64,000 nucleotides of DNA from positions 57,662-121,661 of the forward strand of contig DAOOIV010000005.1 of assembly GCA_035384605.1 (NCBI GenBank). The letters are read 5' to 3'. The notes beneath the pieces were generated by a model that made no database searches, was not told where the DNA came from, and was given only the letters and a program-made list of their open reading frames with translations. Position numbers and translations under genes: made by a program. This DNA comes from Phycisphaerae bacterium. Its GTDB lineage: Bacteria; Planctomycetota; Phycisphaerae; UBA1845; PWPN01. Positions 50,512 through 61,763 of this stretch are shown here, one piece after another (position 1 is the first letter of the stretch; each line of letters begins with the position of its first letter).

Positions 50512-51834
50512 ATGACCAGCATCAGCGAACGTGCCTGGAACGATATTCTTGCCTCTGTGAAGGCCTCCAACCCGGAGTTGGCCCGCCCGTGGTTTGCCGC
50601 TCTGCAACCGCTCGACATGCGGCACGGCGTGATCCGGGTGAACACCACAACGCCAGAGCAGCACCACTATCTCACGCATGACTGTCAGCAGGCCTTCAAC
50701 TCCGCCGCCCAATCAATCACCGGCCGCTTGGTAACGGTACACTTCGTGTCACCCCCGACACCGGCTCCGAGGATCGAGCCACTGGCTTTCGAACGCGAGA
50801 CCGAGAGCATTGTCCTCAACGGCAACTACACGTTCGACAACTTCGTAACCGGCCCCTGCAACCGCTTGGCCCACGCCGCCTGTGTTGCCGTGGCGGAGAA
50901 CCCGGGCAGTGTTTACAACCCCCTGTTTCTTCATGGCGCTGTCGGCTTGGGCAAGACCCACCTGCTGCAGGCCGTCTGCCACCACATCCGGTCGCAGCAG
51001 CCGGAGAGTAAGATTCTCTACCTGTCCTGCGAGACATTTACCAACCACTTCGTCGAGGCGATCGAGCGGGGTGCCCTGCACCAGTTCCGGTATCGCTACC
51101 GCCACGTTGACGCTCTCGTGATCGACGACGTCCAATTCCTTGCTGCCCGAGAGCGAAGCCGAGAGGAGTTCTTCCACACATTTAACACCCTCTTTCAGTT
51201 GCAGAAGCAGATCATCTTATCCGCCGACGAATCACCGCGGGACATTCCGAGCCTGGAAGATCGACTCGTGAGCCGCTTCAACTCCGGTCTGGTAACCCGA
51301 CTTGAGGCTCCCTGCCTGGAGACTCGAATGGCTATCGTCTCTCACAAAGCGAAGCTTCGCTGTGCCGATGTCCCCGAAGATGTTGTTCACTTCATTGCCG
51401 CCTCGGTTGATTCAAGTATTCGTGAACTAGAGGGGGCCCTGACGCGCGTCTTGGCCGTGGCTCAGCAGTATGGCGGGACGGTAGACCTAGGAGTAGCCCG
51501 TGAGGCCCTGGCACAGAGCCCGGCTGCCGGCAATCGACGAATTACGATCTCTGACATCCTCCAGATGGTAACGGAACGGTACAACGTCCGCCTCAGCGAC
51601 CTGCAGGGCAAGCGCCGCCATCGTTCGCTAGCCTTTCCACGACAGATATGCATGTACTTGGCTCGCGAACTGACTCCTCTGAGCCTGGAAGAAATTGGCG
51701 GCCATTTTGGCGGGCGCGACCATACTACCGTCCTGCACGCAATTCGGACAATAAGCGAGCAGCGCAGCGTTGATCAGGAGCTGGAAGCAAACATCCGCCA
51801 GATAACGGCCCTGCTAAGCAAGCAAAAAGCCTAA
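50512..51834 (+). CDS. dnaA: Chromosomal replication initiator protein DnaA
   Basis: The 440-residue initiator. Domain I is the helical N-terminus (RAWNDILASVKASNPELARPW), and domain II is short. Domain III has Walker A HGAVGLGKTHLLQA (about residue 145), Walker B ALVIDDVQFL (about 204), and sensor 1 and 2 regions, the latter with SIRELEGALTRV. Domain IV has the DNA-box reading helix with GGRDHTTVLHAI near residue 405. It opens the origin by binding DnaA boxes. It is followed by the origin-like gap and dnaN, the classical bacterial order. The ribosome site is weak, so a neighbouring start is possible. Confidence 0.97.
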   Translation: MTSISERAWNDILASVKASNPELARPWFAALQPLDMRHGVIRVNTTTPEQHHYLTHDCQQAFNSAAQSITGRLVTVHFVSPPTPAPRIEPLAFERETESIVLNGNYTFDNFVTGPCNRLAHAACVAVAENPGSVYNPLFLHGAVGLGKTHLLQAVCHHIRSQQPESKILYLSCETFTNHFVEAIERGALHQFRYRYRHVDALVIDDVQFLAARERSREEFFHTFNTLFQLQKQIILSADESPRDIPSLEDRLVSRFNSGLVTRLEAPCLETRMAIVSHKAKLRCADVPEDVVHFIAASVDSSIRELEGALTRVLAVAQQYGGTVDLGVAREALAQSPAAGNRRITISDILQMVTERYNVRLSDLQGKRRHRSLAFPRQICMYLARELTPLSLEEIGGHFGGRDHTTVLHAIRTISEQRSVDQELEANIRQITALLSKQKA

Positions 51835-52337
51835 CCTGCGCCGGCGCGGCCATGCCCTACCGAGCCATCCTACCACGATTCACGCCTCCTGAGTCGCCGA
51901 ACCGTAGGCGAGTCAGCTTTTTGCCAGCTACAACCCCAGCGCGTCATCACTCGATAACGCAAGCCCCCAGCCCGCCTGGCCGGATGATTCTAGTCACCGC
52001 CGGTATCAGCAGGATCGTGATCCCGCCGCCAGTCCTGTGGATAAACTGTGCCGTTTCCAGTATCCTATCGACGGCTTGCTCCTGCCCGGCGTCTGGGGAG
52101 CCAAGGCCCCCGGCATGGCCTGGCACTTGGACAGGCTGCGCTGACAGCTTATCCACGACCAGCAGACCCCAGGCCGGAGCGGTAAGCCCTTGTGGAGGCT
52201 CCACATCGCGGACCGGCGTTCGCGATGGACGCGCAATTCACAGGACACACGAAGATGATCTGATTAGATAGACAATAGTTATTAGTCAGCAGTTAGTTGT
52301 GACTCCATCAACCTAGTACGGAAGGAGCGAGTTGACC
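51835..52337. other. oriC: Candidate chromosomal replication origin (dnaA-dnaN gap)
   Basis: Five hundred bases without a gene between dnaA and dnaN. It holds a perfect DnaA box TGTGGATAA (52036-52044, minus sense) and an eight-of-nine box TTATCCACG (52149-52157) facing it, 104 bases apart. An AT-rich stretch (about 52258-52317, attagatagacaatagttat) could be the unwinding element. Position and boxes together support an origin; only two clear boxes were found by eye. Confidence 0.6.
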
Positions 52338-53438
52338 ATGCAAGTGACCGTCAACCGCAACGCGTTGGTCGAAGTGTTAAACATGGCTGCCCCGGTTGCA
52401 GCAAGCCGCACGCCGCGGGAATTGCTGAAGTGTGTCAGACTGACGACTGTCGACGGCTCGCTGCTGGTAGGCGCGACGGATCTGGAAGTGGCCTTGCGCG
52501 GCGAGGTGCGGCAGGTTGAAGTCAAGGTACCTGGGGCTGCGCTGGTACCGGCCGATAAGCTGATGCAGATTGCACGCGAATGTCCGGACGAGACGTTGAA
52601 CATCGAGAGCGAGGAGTTGGTGTGTCGCATTCGCGGTGCGGACAGTCACTTTGAAATCTACGGGCAGGATCCGAAGGATTTCCCGCCGGTGCCTGATCTT
52701 GAGGGTACGCCTGATGTTGAAGTCGAGGGCTCGGTGTTGACGTCGCTGATTGAGCGAACGCTCTTCGCGGTTGCTAAGGAGAACACGCGGTACGCCATCA
52801 GCGGTGTCTTGTGGGAGACAAAGGGGAAACGGCTCTCGCTCGTGGCGACGGATGGTCGTCGGTTGGCAGAGGCAAACGGGCCGGTGGCGCGGAGCACCGG
52901 TGGTGACCAGCGTATGATTGTGCCTGCCAAGACGATGCAGGTCCTGCAGCGGGTGCTGCCGCATGTCCCGGAGGACACGCCGGTTGGGGTCCGCTTCTCG
53001 AGTAATCAGGTGGTGGTCCGAGCGGGATTGTTTGTGGTCAGCTCGCCACTGGTGGAAGGGCAGTTTCCAAAGTACGAAGACGTCATTCCGAAGGACAGCG
53101 ACAAGAAGATTACGTTATCAACGCCAGACTTTCACAGCGCGGTCCGCCGGGCAGCTCTCTTGGCCAGTGATGAGTCGAAAGGTATTCGTTTGGCGTTTGA
53201 CGCGGGGATGCTGGTACTGTCAAGCCGGACCCCGGAACAAGGGGAAGCAACCGTGTCGATGCGCACCGACTATCAGGGTCAACCGCTTCAGATTGGCTTC
53301 AATCCTGCCTATCTAGCGGAGGCACTTCGCGTGGTCTCCTCGCCGACAGTACAGATGGAGCTGAAGGAGGGAAATCGGCCGGGCATCTTGAGGGCAGGGG
53401 CCGAGTTCCTCTACGTGATTATGCCCGTCAGCTTGTAG
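52338..53438 (+). CDS. dnaN: DNA polymerase III beta sliding clamp
   Basis: The 366-residue ring protein that tethers the polymerase to DNA. It has three repeated clamp domains; recognisable stretches are VTVNRNALVEVLNMAA, LLVGATDLEVALRGEV, YAISGVLWETKGKRLSLVATDGRRLA and the C-terminal YVIMPVSL, the usual MPM[RK]L-like end. The ATG at 52338 has AAGGAG ten bases upstream; TTG at 52332 is less likely. The next gene starts 25 bases after its stop, so dnaN, the DUF721 gene and gyrB probably form one operon. Confidence 0.97.
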   Translation: MQVTVNRNALVEVLNMAAPVAASRTPRELLKCVRLTTVDGSLLVGATDLEVALRGEVRQVEVKVPGAALVPADKLMQIARECPDETLNIESEELVCRIRGADSHFEIYGQDPKDFPPVPDLEGTPDVEVEGSVLTSLIERTLFAVAKENTRYAISGVLWETKGKRLSLVATDGRRLAEANGPVARSTGGDQRMIVPAKTMQVLQRVLPHVPEDTPVGVRFSSNQVVVRAGLFVVSSPLVEGQFPKYEDVIPKDSDKKITLSTPDFHSAVRRAALLASDESKGIRLAFDAGMLVLSSRTPEQGEATVSMRTDYQGQPLQIGFNPAYLAEALRVVSSPTVQMELKEGNRPGILRAGAEFLYVIMPVSL

Positions 53439-53463
53439 CTGGGGATGGGCCAGGGGAGCGAGC

Positions 53464-53901
53464 GTGAACGACGAGCAGTTGAGATGGGTTCAGTACAATC
53501 ACGGGGAAACCGGGGCGCGCGCGCGGCCGCCGGTAGAGACTGAGCGGACGCGCCAGCGGGAGGAGCGGGAAGCAGCACGACGAGGGGCGGTAACCCAGAT
53601 CGGTAAGCTGGTCCGGGCAATGGTCGAGAAGAGGTCCGGCCTGACGGCACTTCAGCAGAAGTTGCTGGCTATCTTGGACGAAGAGGGTGGAATCGACTTG
53701 GCGGCGCAGGTTACCGGCCTGGGACTCTATCAGGGAATTCTGCGGATCGAGACAGCCGATCCGGTGACACTCTGCGATCTCCGCATGCGCTGGCAGAGGC
53801 GCTTGTTAGAGGCAGTCCAGAGCCGCTTACCGGAGGCGGGCATTCGTGCGGTCCGGTTCAGTTTGGCAGGGCGCAGTAGTCAGAGCGACTCGCAAGAATA
53901 G
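53464..53901 (+). CDS. DUF721 protein, DciA-type helicase operator
   Basis: A 145-residue protein lying between dnaN and gyrB, the usual place of the DUF721/DciA family. The N-terminal 40 residues are charged and disordered; then IGKLVRAMVEKRSGLTALQQKLLAILDEEGG and the domain core RIETADPVTLCDLRMRWQRRLLEAVQSRL follow. DciA proteins load or guide the replicative helicase DnaB where DnaC is absent. It begins with GTG at 53464, with GGGGAG ten bases upstream. gyrB starts 14 bases after its stop. Confidence 0.8.
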   Translation: MNDEQLRWVQYNHGETGARARPPVETERTRQREEREAARRGAVTQIGKLVRAMVEKRSGLTALQQKLLAILDEEGGIDLAAQVTGLGLYQGILRIETADPVTLCDLRMRWQRRLLEAVQSRLPEAGIRAVRFSLAGRSSQSDSQE

Positions 53902-53915
53902 GATAGACGGAAACC

Positions 53916-56513
<2,598 letters not shown>

Positions 56514-56572
56514 GACACGGGGCCCTATTGCGGGGCGCAACGCGAACACGCCGTGATCCGGAAAGTCCCGAC

Positions 56573-59305
56573 ATGAGCAACAACCGAATCCCTTGTACGA
56601 CGGCAACGTTTCTTCTCTTGGCAGGAAGTCTGACAATGGGAGCATCACCGGGCCGCTGGGCCTACCGAGAAGGCCGGTTAGATAATGGTTTGCGCGTCCT
56701 GACGCTCGAGGACCATCGTTCGCCGCTGGTTTGCGTCCAGGTTTGGTTTCACGTGGGCAGCAAGGATGAAGACCCGCAGCGGCAGGGGTTCGCCCACATG
56801 TTCGAGCACATGATGTTCCGGGGCACGGACCGCATCGGCCCGCAGGACCATTTTCGGTATCTAAATCGCTTCGGGGCCCGCGTGAACGGATACACCAGCT
56901 TCGACGAGACGGTGTACTGGGAGGTCCTGCCGGCGTCGCAGTTGGATCTTGCCCTCTGGCTGGAGGCCGAGCGCATGGGCCGGCTGAAGATCAACGAAGA
57001 ATACTTCGCGGCCGAGCGAAACGTCGTGAAGGAAGAGCGGCGGATGCGTTACCTCAACCGGCCGTATGGCCGATTGTATGAGACGCTGTTCGACGCGGCT
57101 TTCAAGGTGCATCCCTACCGCTGGACGCCGATCGGCAACATCCCGCATCTCAACGCCGCGACGGCGGAGGAGCTCCAGGCGTTCTTCGAGAAGTTCTACG
57201 TACCTAACAATGCGACCCTGGTCGTGGTCGGCGACGTTCAGCATGACGACGTCATGGCCAAGGCGACCCGGTTCTTCGGAACCATCTCAAGGCGGCCGGA
57301 CCCGGTGCGGGTCGGCGTCGTCGAGCCTCCGGTCACCGAACCGCGTCGGGTGGAAATCGCGGATCGGGCACCGTCGCCGCGCGTCGTCATTGCTTATCAT
57401 ACGCCGGGCGCCCGCGACCCGGACAGCTTGGCCCTTGAGGTTCTGTCGAAAATCCTCTCCTCCGGTCAGAGCAGCCGCCTGTTCCGGCAGCTCGTCCAGG
57501 AGAGGCAGATCGCCGTGAGCGTGTTTGGATCGGCGTACACGCTAGAGCAGGCGGGCTTGTTTGCTCTATCGGCGATACTGAAGCCGGAGGTCTCGATCGA
57601 GGAGGGCGAACAGGCTCTGCTGGAAGAGATCCGGCGTCTGCTTGAGCAGGGTATTGAACCGGCCGAGCTGGAAAAAGCCCGCAATCAGACACTGGCGGAG
57701 TACGTACAGCGGGGCGAGACGGTGCAGGGGCGGGCGGATCTGCTCGGCTATGCGGCGGTGATCCTGGGTGACCCGGAGCGGGTGAACACCGATCTGGAGC
57801 GGACCCGGGCCCTGAGCGCCGAGCAGGTCATGGCCGTGGCTCGGCGAGTGTTCGGCGAGCAAGGTCGCGTGACCGTCGTGATACGCCCCGACCCCAATCC
57901 GCCGGCGGACGACGAAGAAGACACCAAGGCGCCTGAGGAAAAGCCGATTCCGGACCTGCCGCCGCCACCGGAGATGCCTCAGGGCGACTCGCCGCGGCCG
58001 GTCAAACTGGCGTCACCGGTTATGAGGCAGCTTGAGAACGGCTTGCGTGTGGCGGTGTTTTCGGATCACTCGGTGCCCGCGGTGACGGTGGCACTGAACG
58101 TGCTTGTGGGGGCCGCAAGTGATCCGCCGGAAGCGGCGGGCTTGGCCTACGTCACGGCGAACACTCTCCGTCGCGGGACAGCCCGGCATAGCGGCGACGA
58201 GCTTGCGGAAATCATTGACTCCCACGGCATGACCCTGAGCGAGTCGGTCGATCATTATGAGAGCGGGATACGGATGTGGACGCTCTCCGAGCATGTCCAA
58301 CTGGCGTGCCGGACCCTTGCCGAGATCGTACGAGAGCCGTCATTCCCCCAGCGCGAGGTGAAGAACTTCGTCGAGCGGGCGGTTGCCCGAGAGAGGATCG
58401 AGGAGGAGAACCCCGCTACGATCGCCGGTCGGACCCTTGATGAAGCGATATTCGGCGACAACCCGCTCGCTCGACCGGAGGGCGGCACCTCGACGTCATT
58501 GAAAGGGATCACGCGGGACCAGGTTACTGCGTTTCACCGGCAGTGTTACGCCCCAAACGTCGCAACGCTGGTGTTTGCCGGGGATGTCACGGCGGAGCAG
58601 GCGACCGCAATGGCGGAGGAATGCTTCGGCGGGTGGGGTGGTCGGGCGACCTTCGGGGACCCGCCGGCACCGCCGCCGCGAGGCGATCTCAAGGTGCTGT
58701 TAGTGGATCGCCCGTCAGCCTCGCAGAGCGAGATCCGGATCGGACAGGTGGTGCCGGTATCACGACGTGATGGGGACTACGCGGCCGTGCGGCTGCTGAG
58801 CATGGTTTTCGGCGAGTCGTTCAGCGCCCGCATCGGGCGCGTGCTGCGCATTGAAAAGGGCCTGACCTACGGGGCCCGCGGCTCTTTCGAGGTCGAGGGC
58901 AACGCAGCGGCGTTTCGCGTCAGCACGTTCACCCGAACGGAAAAGACTGCCGATGCGGTCCAGGCGGCCCTTGCCGAGGTGGACAAGCTTCTCACCGGTG
59001 ACGTCAGCCGCGAGGAGCTGGCCCTGGCGCGGGATCAGTTAATCGGCGGGTTTCAGGTTGGCTTGGAGACCCCGTGGCAAACAGCCAGCAGATGGTGGGA
59101 CCTCAAAGTCTGGGGCCTGCCGGAGGGCTGGTATGAGGACTACCAGGCGGCGATCGTCAGGGTGAACGATCCGGCGGTCTTGCGCCAGGCGGCCGCGCGG
59201 ACCATCGAGCCGAGGAAGCTGACCATCGTGGTGGTGGGCAACGGGGAGGGGGTCCGCGAGGGGCTTTCTCGCATCGCGCCGGTAGAATCGGCCCCTGCTC
59301 CATGA
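56573..59305 (+). CDS. Secreted M16-family zinc metallopeptidase, fused active and inactive halves
   Basis: A 910-residue protein with an N-terminal signal (about 1-24). The first M16 unit (about 30-440) has the inverted zinc motif HMFEH (in GFAHMFEHMMFRGT) and the downstream Glu in AAERNVVKEERR. The second (about 480-900) has the same fold, with QLENGLRVAVFSDHSVPAVTV and LDEAIFGDNPLARP, but GLAYVTANTLRRGT replaces the zinc motif, so it is the non-catalytic half, as in fused pitrilysin-type and PqqL-like enzymes. It is expected in the periplasm. The ATG at 56573 follows gyrB by 59 bases. The linker between halves is Pro/Glu/Asp-rich. Confidence 0.92.
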   Translation: MSNNRIPCTTATFLLLAGSLTMGASPGRWAYREGRLDNGLRVLTLEDHRSPLVCVQVWFHVGSKDEDPQRQGFAHMFEHMMFRGTDRIGPQDHFRYLNRFGARVNGYTSFDETVYWEVLPASQLDLALWLEAERMGRLKINEEYFAAERNVVKEERRMRYLNRPYGRLYETLFDAAFKVHPYRWTPIGNIPHLNAATAEELQAFFEKFYVPNNATLVVVGDVQHDDVMAKATRFFGTISRRPDPVRVGVVEPPVTEPRRVEIADRAPSPRVVIAYHTPGARDPDSLALEVLSKILSSGQSSRLFRQLVQERQIAVSVFGSAYTLEQAGLFALSAILKPEVSIEEGEQALLEEIRRLLEQGIEPAELEKARNQTLAEYVQRGETVQGRADLLGYAAVILGDPERVNTDLERTRALSAEQVMAVARRVFGEQGRVTVVIRPDPNPPADDEEDTKAPEEKPIPDLPPPPEMPQGDSPRPVKLASPVMRQLENGLRVAVFSDHSVPAVTVALNVLVGAASDPPEAAGLAYVTANTLRRGTARHSGDELAEIIDSHGMTLSESVDHYESGIRMWTLSEHVQLACRTLAEIVREPSFPQREVKNFVERAVARERIEEENPATIAGRTLDEAIFGDNPLARPEGGTSTSLKGITRDQVTAFHRQCYAPNVATLVFAGDVTAEQATAMAEECFGGWGGRATFGDPPAPPPRGDLKVLLVDRPSASQSEIRIGQVVPVSRRDGDYAAVRLLSMVFGESFSARIGRVLRIEKGLTYGARGSFEVEGNAAAFRVSTFTRTEKTADAVQAALAEVDKLLTGDVSREELALARDQLIGGFQVGLETPWQTASRWWDLKVWGLPEGWYEDYQAAIVRVNDPAVLRQAAARTIEPRKLTIVVVGNGEGVREGLSRIAPVESAPAP

Positions 59306-59367
59306 GTCGCGGGGCATGGTGATGAACAGTCGACTGCGGGGCGGTCCGCTTTCGCAGGAGGTTGCCA

Positions 59368-59766
59368 GTGAGCGAGGGACCATCCGGCAGGCGAGGAGCG
59401 GGTGGGGCTGTTTTCGGCGCGCTGCTTGGCGTCAACTTCGCGGCACTTGTGCTGTTGGGCGGTGTGCTTCTGGTGCTGCTGCCGAAGATGGCTGCGGTAT
59501 ACGCTGCTTTCGGGACACCATTGCCCGCCGTGACGGGGATCTTGCTGCAGGTGTCGCAGGCCCGGGCTGCGGTTCTGATGGGGCTTGGTCTCCTGCTTGC
59601 AGGGCAAGTGACCTTGGCCAGGGTTGCCGGCCGTGGCCGCCACGTTGTGCTGCTTGTCGGTGTCCTGGTGGAGATCGTTCTCGTTGTTGCGGTTGCCTTC
59701 GCCGTGTTTGTGCCGTACGTCGAGTTGATTAACAGCATTTCGGGTTCGAATGGAGCAGGCGGTTAG
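59368..59766 (+). CDS. Small multi-pass membrane protein
   Basis: A 132-residue protein with three hydrophobic segments (about 14-40, 58-80 and 85-110), the last rich in Val (VLLVGVLVEIVLVVAVAFAVF). No conserved motif recognised. It begins with GTG at 59368, six bases after AGGAGG, better placed than the TTG at 59362. It lies 62 bases after the M16 peptidase gene on the same strand. Function unknown. Confidence 0.65.
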   Translation: MSEGPSGRRGAGGAVFGALLGVNFAALVLLGGVLLVLLPKMAAVYAAFGTPLPAVTGILLQVSQARAAVLMGLGLLLAGQVTLARVAGRGRHVVLLVGVLVEIVLVVAVAFAVFVPYVELINSISGSNGAGG

Positions 59767-60077
59767 TTGCTTGGTCGCCGGCGGGGCTCTGTTCTGCTCG
59801 ATCAGGCCGGGTGCCGGATTCGTCCCGCCTGCCCGTGGCATTTTCCCCTTGTCAGGAGACAATTCACGAGGTACAATTATTTGTATCTTGAAACGGCGTT
59901 CGCAGACGGTCTTGAGGCCACTGTTCTAAGGCGGACCGCCTTTTTGCGGGCCGCAACCCAAGCGTTCTGCGATCCAGAAACATGCGCGCAAGCCGCACAG
60001 ATGTCTGGCCGTAAGGTTCTAATGGGGCCGAGGACCGCCGTAAGCAGATCCGCGGGTGGATTCGCCTGAGAGACAAC
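59767..60077. other. Gap upstream of the MarR gene with repeat copy 2
   Basis: Contains the second copy of the 64-bp repeat (59928-59991). TTCACGAGGTACAATTATTTG at 59860-59885 is AT-richer than its surroundings and may hold a promoter. No gene was assigned. Confidence 0.4.
59928..59991. repeat. 64-bp dispersed repeat, copy 2
   Basis: Same orientation as 46004-46067, with two mismatches. Begins with a stem-loop and T run (aaggcggaccgccttttt), and again could encode the MFLDRR... start on the minus strand, but here the frame continues without a signal-like sequence. Confidence 0.85.
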
Positions 60078-60548
60078 ATGCCAAGTTTTCACCAAGCCCA
60101 GCAACTACAAGAATTTGCGCAAGAAATGTTTGAGATGTCGAAGGACATCTGGGCGGCCCAGAACAAGTCAAAGACAAAGGATCAGACGGAGTTGACGGAG
60201 ACGGAGTTCCTCACACTGGATCTCTTGGCCGACCGGCAACCGCAAACCGTGGGCGATCTTCAGAAACAGATCGGCATACTCCCCACCCAGATGTCCCGAG
60301 TCATCCGTGCGCTGGAGAGTAAGAGCGACGGGCCACTGATCAGGTGCCAGATTAACCAGCAAGACAAGCGGAAAGTGGACGTGGAACTGACCGAGGCGGG
60401 CCGCCAAGCCCACCAAGCGTACCGGCAATTCAAGCTGGGTAGCATCCAGCGCTTGCTCACGGGTTTGAGCGAGCAGGACCGCTTAGAACTTGTGCGGATT
60501 CTCCGTCTGGTGCGGCAAGAAGCCCGTAAAGTCTTGTCCCAAAAGTAG
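60078..60548 (+). CDS. MarR-family transcriptional regulator
   Basis: A 156-residue winged-helix protein with the MarR layout: a long N-terminal dimer helix, LTETEFLTLDLLADRQPQTVGDLQKQIG and PTQMSRVIRALES (recognition helix), the wing with KRKVDVELTEAGRQAH, and a C-terminal dimer helix ending in LSQK. It probably represses or activates a nearby gene, possibly the Tyr/Pro-rich secreted protein 165 bases downstream. The ATG at 60078 has a modest GAGAG site. Ligand unknown. Confidence 0.85.
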   Translation: MPSFHQAQQLQEFAQEMFEMSKDIWAAQNKSKTKDQTELTETEFLTLDLLADRQPQTVGDLQKQIGILPTQMSRVIRALESKSDGPLIRCQINQQDKRKVDVELTEAGRQAHQAYRQFKLGSIQRLLTGLSEQDRLELVRILRLVRQEARKVLSQK

Positions 60549-60713
60549 TTGTGCCTCATTTCGGTCGCCTGCCCAAGAATCCTCACAAAATAGTGCGCTT
60601 CCCCAAACTTTTTCGGGGTCAACAGTGTCTAACCAACTGACCGGTTCGAGAGGTTTCGGAGACGACCGTGAAGGCGGAGGTCTTGAGGAAACCGTAGACC
60701 AAGGAGGTTTGCC

Positions 60714-61037
60714 ATGCCAGTCAGGAAGAATTCGATGTTGCTGATTGCGGCAATGCTCGCGACGCTGGCCCTCGGGACGGCGGCTCAACGGGCCGATGCT
60801 CAGGTTTATTACTACGCACCGGCGCCGGTCTATGTGGCCCCAGCACCAGTGGTCTACACCGCCCCGGTGTATGTAGCCCCCGCGCCGGTCGTGTACACCG
60901 CTCCGGTTTATTACTATCCGGGTTACTGCTATCGACCGTCGGGGTTTGGCTTCTCATTCGGGTATTGGGGTGGACACCGTCACTGTTACCATGGCCGAGG
61001 TTTCGGCTTCAGCTTTGGCTATCGCGGCTGCCGCTGA
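60714..61037 (+). CDS. Secreted Tyr/Pro/Ala repeat protein
   Basis: A 107-residue protein with a signal peptide (about 1-29, ending RADA). The mature part starts with a short repeat of YVAPAPVVYTAP, then turns Gly/Phe/Tyr-rich (GFGFSFGYWGGHRHCYHGRG). No fold is recognised; such repeats suit a small surface or envelope structural protein. The ATG at 60714 has GGAGG seven bases upstream. A strong terminator follows at 61091-61126. The upstream stretch near 60607-60635 (AAAC ... GTCTAAC) might be an alternative-sigma promoter, but the spacing is wide. Confidence 0.7.
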   Translation: MPVRKNSMLLIAAMLATLALGTAAQRADAQVYYYAPAPVYVAPAPVVYTAPVYVAPAPVVYTAPVYYYPGYCYRPSGFGFSFGYWGGHRHCYHGRGFGFSFGYRGCR

Positions 61038-61090
61038 TTGACGGCGGCCCACACTTAGGGGTTTAACGTAGGCGGTGGAGTCTACGCGGC

Positions 61091-61126
61091 ACCAGGCCGG
61101 GTGTGTTGCCCGGCCTGGTATTTTTT
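61091..61126 (+). terminator. Rho-independent terminator
   Basis: ACCAGGCCGGG and CCCGGCCTGGT form a perfect 11-base stem with a seven-base loop, followed by ATTTTTT. Confidence 0.9.
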
Positions 61127-61263
61127 GCGCCGCAAGAAAAGAGGAGGGCCGCCGCTGTGGCGCCGCTGTTCATCTCTCGCCAAGCGGCAAAGCTCTCTTC
61201 TTGCGGGCTGTTCACCCCTCGGTCAGCAGCTCGACCCGCCGCCCGCGCGGTTATAATGCTGGT

Positions 61264-61500
61264 ATGAGCGTACAGGATACCATCCGCGAGATGCTCCGCC
61301 GTGAGCCTTTTGAGTCTTTTCGGCTGGTCACGTCCAGCGGGCAGTCTATCGTGGTCCACAACCCGGACCTTCTGGCCTTGCTCAAGTCGGAGGTGTTCAT
61401 CGCTCAGCCCAATTCGGACAAACGCACCTTCGTCCCCCTGCTCCATGTGACTGCCGTTGAGACCGTGCACAACGGACGCAGGAGTTCCCGCCGAAAGTAG
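61264..61500 (+). CDS. Small conserved hypothetical protein
   Basis: A 78-residue protein: PFESFRLVTSSGQSIVVHNP then LLALLKSEVFIAQPN and VPLLHVTAVETV. This FRL-SSGQ-x-V-NPD layout is, as I recall, a recurring planctomycete small-protein family. No ribosome site is obvious before the ATG at 61264, but the composition is protein-like and it follows the terminator. Function unknown. Confidence 0.6.
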   Translation: MSVQDTIREMLRREPFESFRLVTSSGQSIVVHNPDLLALLKSEVFIAQPNSDKRTFVPLLHVTAVETVHNGRRSSRRK

Positions 61501-61729
61501 CAGGAACTCGCGGTACAAGAGGCGGAAGGTGGATACGCTGAATATGCGAAAGGTCGTCCTGGACTGGTTCCGCGCAGGCCGCGTGTTCCGTGGTTTGATG
61601 AGAACGACGCCGGCAGGGGAAGGGCCTTTGTTTTTTGTAGAAGTAGATGTTCTTTTTCCTCAGTATCTGATCGTGAGCAGGGCGCGGGCGGGGGATAGCT
61701 GCTTTCGGTGCGGCACATGCAGACGAGGA

Positions 61730-61746
61730 CGGCGTGCTGAGCACGC
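61730..61746. repeat. Short palindrome before the Tat-exported protein
   Basis: GGCGTGCT and AGCACGCC, overlapping by a one-base loop, about 18 bases before the start of the next gene. May be a REP-like unit or an operator. Confidence 0.45.
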
Positions 61747-61763
61747 CTTACCGAGGAGAAACC

